From Porphyra umbilicalis (Eukaryota; Rhodophyta; Bangiophyceae; Bangiales; Bangiaceae): a stretch of 64,000 nucleotides of DNA. This document shows positions 62,445 to 64,000 of the stretch, in pieces (the stretch's first letter is position 1; each line of letters begins with the position of its first letter). Both the position numbers and the translations under genes were made by a program. The DNA lies in contig KV918852.1 in the NCBI GenBank assembly GCA_002049455.2, positions 62,001-126,000 on the forward strand, written 5' to 3'. Under the pieces are notes generated by a model. The model saw only the letters and a list, made by a program, of their open reading frames with translations, was not told the DNA's origin and ran no database searches.

Positions 62445-64000
62445 TCAGCGCGTGGAAACAGGACGTGGGGCCGGCGTAGCGCCAAGCCCCAAGGTGCCCA
62501 GATCCGAGCCAACGCCGATGACGCGGCGAAACAGGATGAACGCCGGGGCCGGCAGCGGCTTCGTCAGCCCATCTGCCGGCATGTCCACGCTAGGGAGGAA
62601 GTAGAACGTCACCTCCCCGCGCGCCACGTAGTCACGCACCATGTGGTACGCGACGTCCCCGTTCTTGGTACGCCCGGTGGCTTCGGGGTTGTTGACCAAG
62701 GCGAGGCAAGCCTGGTTGTCTTCCCCCATCGGCACGGCCCCGCCATCGACCCCCAGCGCTGACAGCAGCTTGCGTAGCCACAGCGCCTCCTTGGTTGCCA
62801 TCGCGGCGGCCACGTACTCCGCTTCGGCCGTCGAGGTTGCCACCGTCGACTGGCGCTTGCTTGCCCACGCGATGGGTCCGCCATTAAGGGTGAAGACGAA
62901 GCCTGTCGTCGACCGACGGCCGTCAACGTCGCCCGCCCAGTCGGCGTCGACAAACCCCTGCAGCGGCTCGCTGCCGCCGTAGACCACCCCAAGGCGGGTT
63001 GTCCCGCGCAGGTAGCGCAATACCCCCTTTGCCGCGCGCATGTGGTCCTGCTCAGGGCAAGACATGAACCGCGACAGCACCCCCACGGCAAAGGCGATGT
63101 CCGGCCTTGTCGTGGTGGACAGGTAGAGGAGGGAGCCGACCAACTCGGCGTACCGGTTACCCTCCGGAAGCAGGTCCTCGCCCGTCTTAGTCAGCTTGAC
63201 CCCTGACGCCATTGGCGCCTTGTTCGGGGTGGAGGTCTCCATCCCAAACGCCTCCAGCAGCGTCGCCGTGTGCCCCGGGTTGCTCAGAGTGAGCGTCTTC
63301 GCCGCACGGTCACGCATGACCTTCATGCCAATAAAGTCGTTGACCTCCCCCATGTCGCGTACTTCAAACTTCGCCGACACGAAGCGCTTGACGGCAGGAA
63401 CCCCAGCCAGCTTCTCGCCCGCCACGATAAGGTCGTCGACGTACACGAGAATGAAGACGCGCCCGTGCACAGGGTGGCACCACTCGTAGAGGCACGGGTC
63501 CACCTTGGACCGCACTGCACCGATCTCCTTGAGCTCCTTGTCGAGCTTAATGCCCCACAGCCGCCCAGCCTGCTTTGTCCCGTAGAGCGCAAGGTTAAGT
63601 CGACACATCTCCTCCACGCCCTCCGGCTCGATACCGTCGGGGAGTTTGATGTACATCTCCTTGTCCATCTTGGCGTTGAGGAAGGCTGTCTTGACGTCGA
63701 CATGGTGAACCTCCCAGCCCGAGGCTGCAGCCAGAGCAAAGAGGGCCCGTGTGGTAGCCGCGCTGGGCACTGGCGCCCACGTCTCGTCAAAGTCCCGCCC
63801 CGGCACTTGGTTGAAACCTTGGGCCACGAGGCGAGCCTTGTAGCGCGTCATCTTGCCCTCCGCATCGTGTTTGATGTCGAACACGAAACGCGTCTTGATG
63901 GCCTTGTGCTTCTTGTTGTTCACCTTAATCTTGGACCAGGTGCCAAGCTTCTTGTGCGCTGCCACCTCTTCCTTGATGGCCTGCTTCCAACGCGGCCAAT
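62445..64000 (-). mobile_element. Ty1/Copia LTR retrotransposon, 3' part of pol (reverse transcriptase and RNase H)
   Basis: A minus-strand frame enters from the right edge and stops at 62445. It begins within the Copia reverse-transcriptase domain (KARLVAQGFNQVPGRDFDET; VDVKTAFLNAKMDKEMYIKL; catalytic ILVYVDDLIVAGE). It continues through the connection region (YAELVGSLLYLSTTTRPDIA) into RNase H (GFVDADWAGDVDGRRSTTGF; ASKRQSTVATSTAEAEYVAA). The part inside the window looks whole, with no breaks seen. Gag, protease, integrase and the 5' LTR lie outside the window, and the 3' LTR limits were not resolved. Good preservation suggests a fairly young copy, though LTR divergence cannot be measured here. 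Confidence 0.93.

Overview
This window reads as nuclear DNA of a eukaryote with a very GC-rich, repeat-laden genome. Evidence: a Polycomb histone methyltransferase gene with short introns, four eukaryotic DNA-transposon families, a Copia retrotransposon, several MITE-like inverted-repeat elements, GC-rich minisatellites and long homopolymer G/C runs. No bacterial operon structure, tRNA, rRNA or CRISPR was seen. The composition and mix of elements suit a bangiophyte red alga (Porphyra/Pyropia-like), but that is an inference from style, not a database match.

Layout. 1-4 kb: a 338-bp MITE, then a GC-rich gene for a secreted Gly/Pro-rich protein whose reading frame switches at C-runs. 4-12 kb: a DNA-transposon N-terminal fragment, a Tc1/mariner-IS630-type element with terminal inverted repeats, and a Myb/SANT-like protein gene cut short by that element. 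12-20 kb: unrecognised and GC-rich sequence, copy A of an unnamed dispersed repeat (called X here), and degenerate Ala/Thr-rich low-complexity DNA. 20-24 kb: a MITE and a nearly intact hAT transposase. 25-34 kb: GC-rich two-strand-open DNA, two direct arrays of one 115-bp minisatellite, and a zinc-finger gene between them. 35-36.5 kb: a second IS630/mariner-type transposase. 36.5-44 kb: an Enhancer-of-zeste (PRC2) gene between a 149-bp array and a 236-bp array. 44-53 kb: unrecognised protein-coding DNA (one Cys/His-rich with an acidic tail), another MITE, and Ala-rich stretches. 53-60 kb: copy B of repeat X carrying a PIF/Harbinger element, between two low-complexity GC blocks in opposite orientation. 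60-64 kb: a Pro-rich repeat protein, a 168-bp duplication with hairpins, and the 3' half of a Copia pol gene running off the right edge.

The clearest host gene is the E(z)/KMT6 homologue. Its SET domain appears to carry Phe and Met at the positions of human EZH2 Tyr641 and Ala687, positions known to tune methylation state. Most other long open frames, above all those over 36.5-37.2, 42.4-44 and 53-55 kb and the two 115-bp arrays, are products of stop-poor GC-rich repeats. They should not be read as genes.
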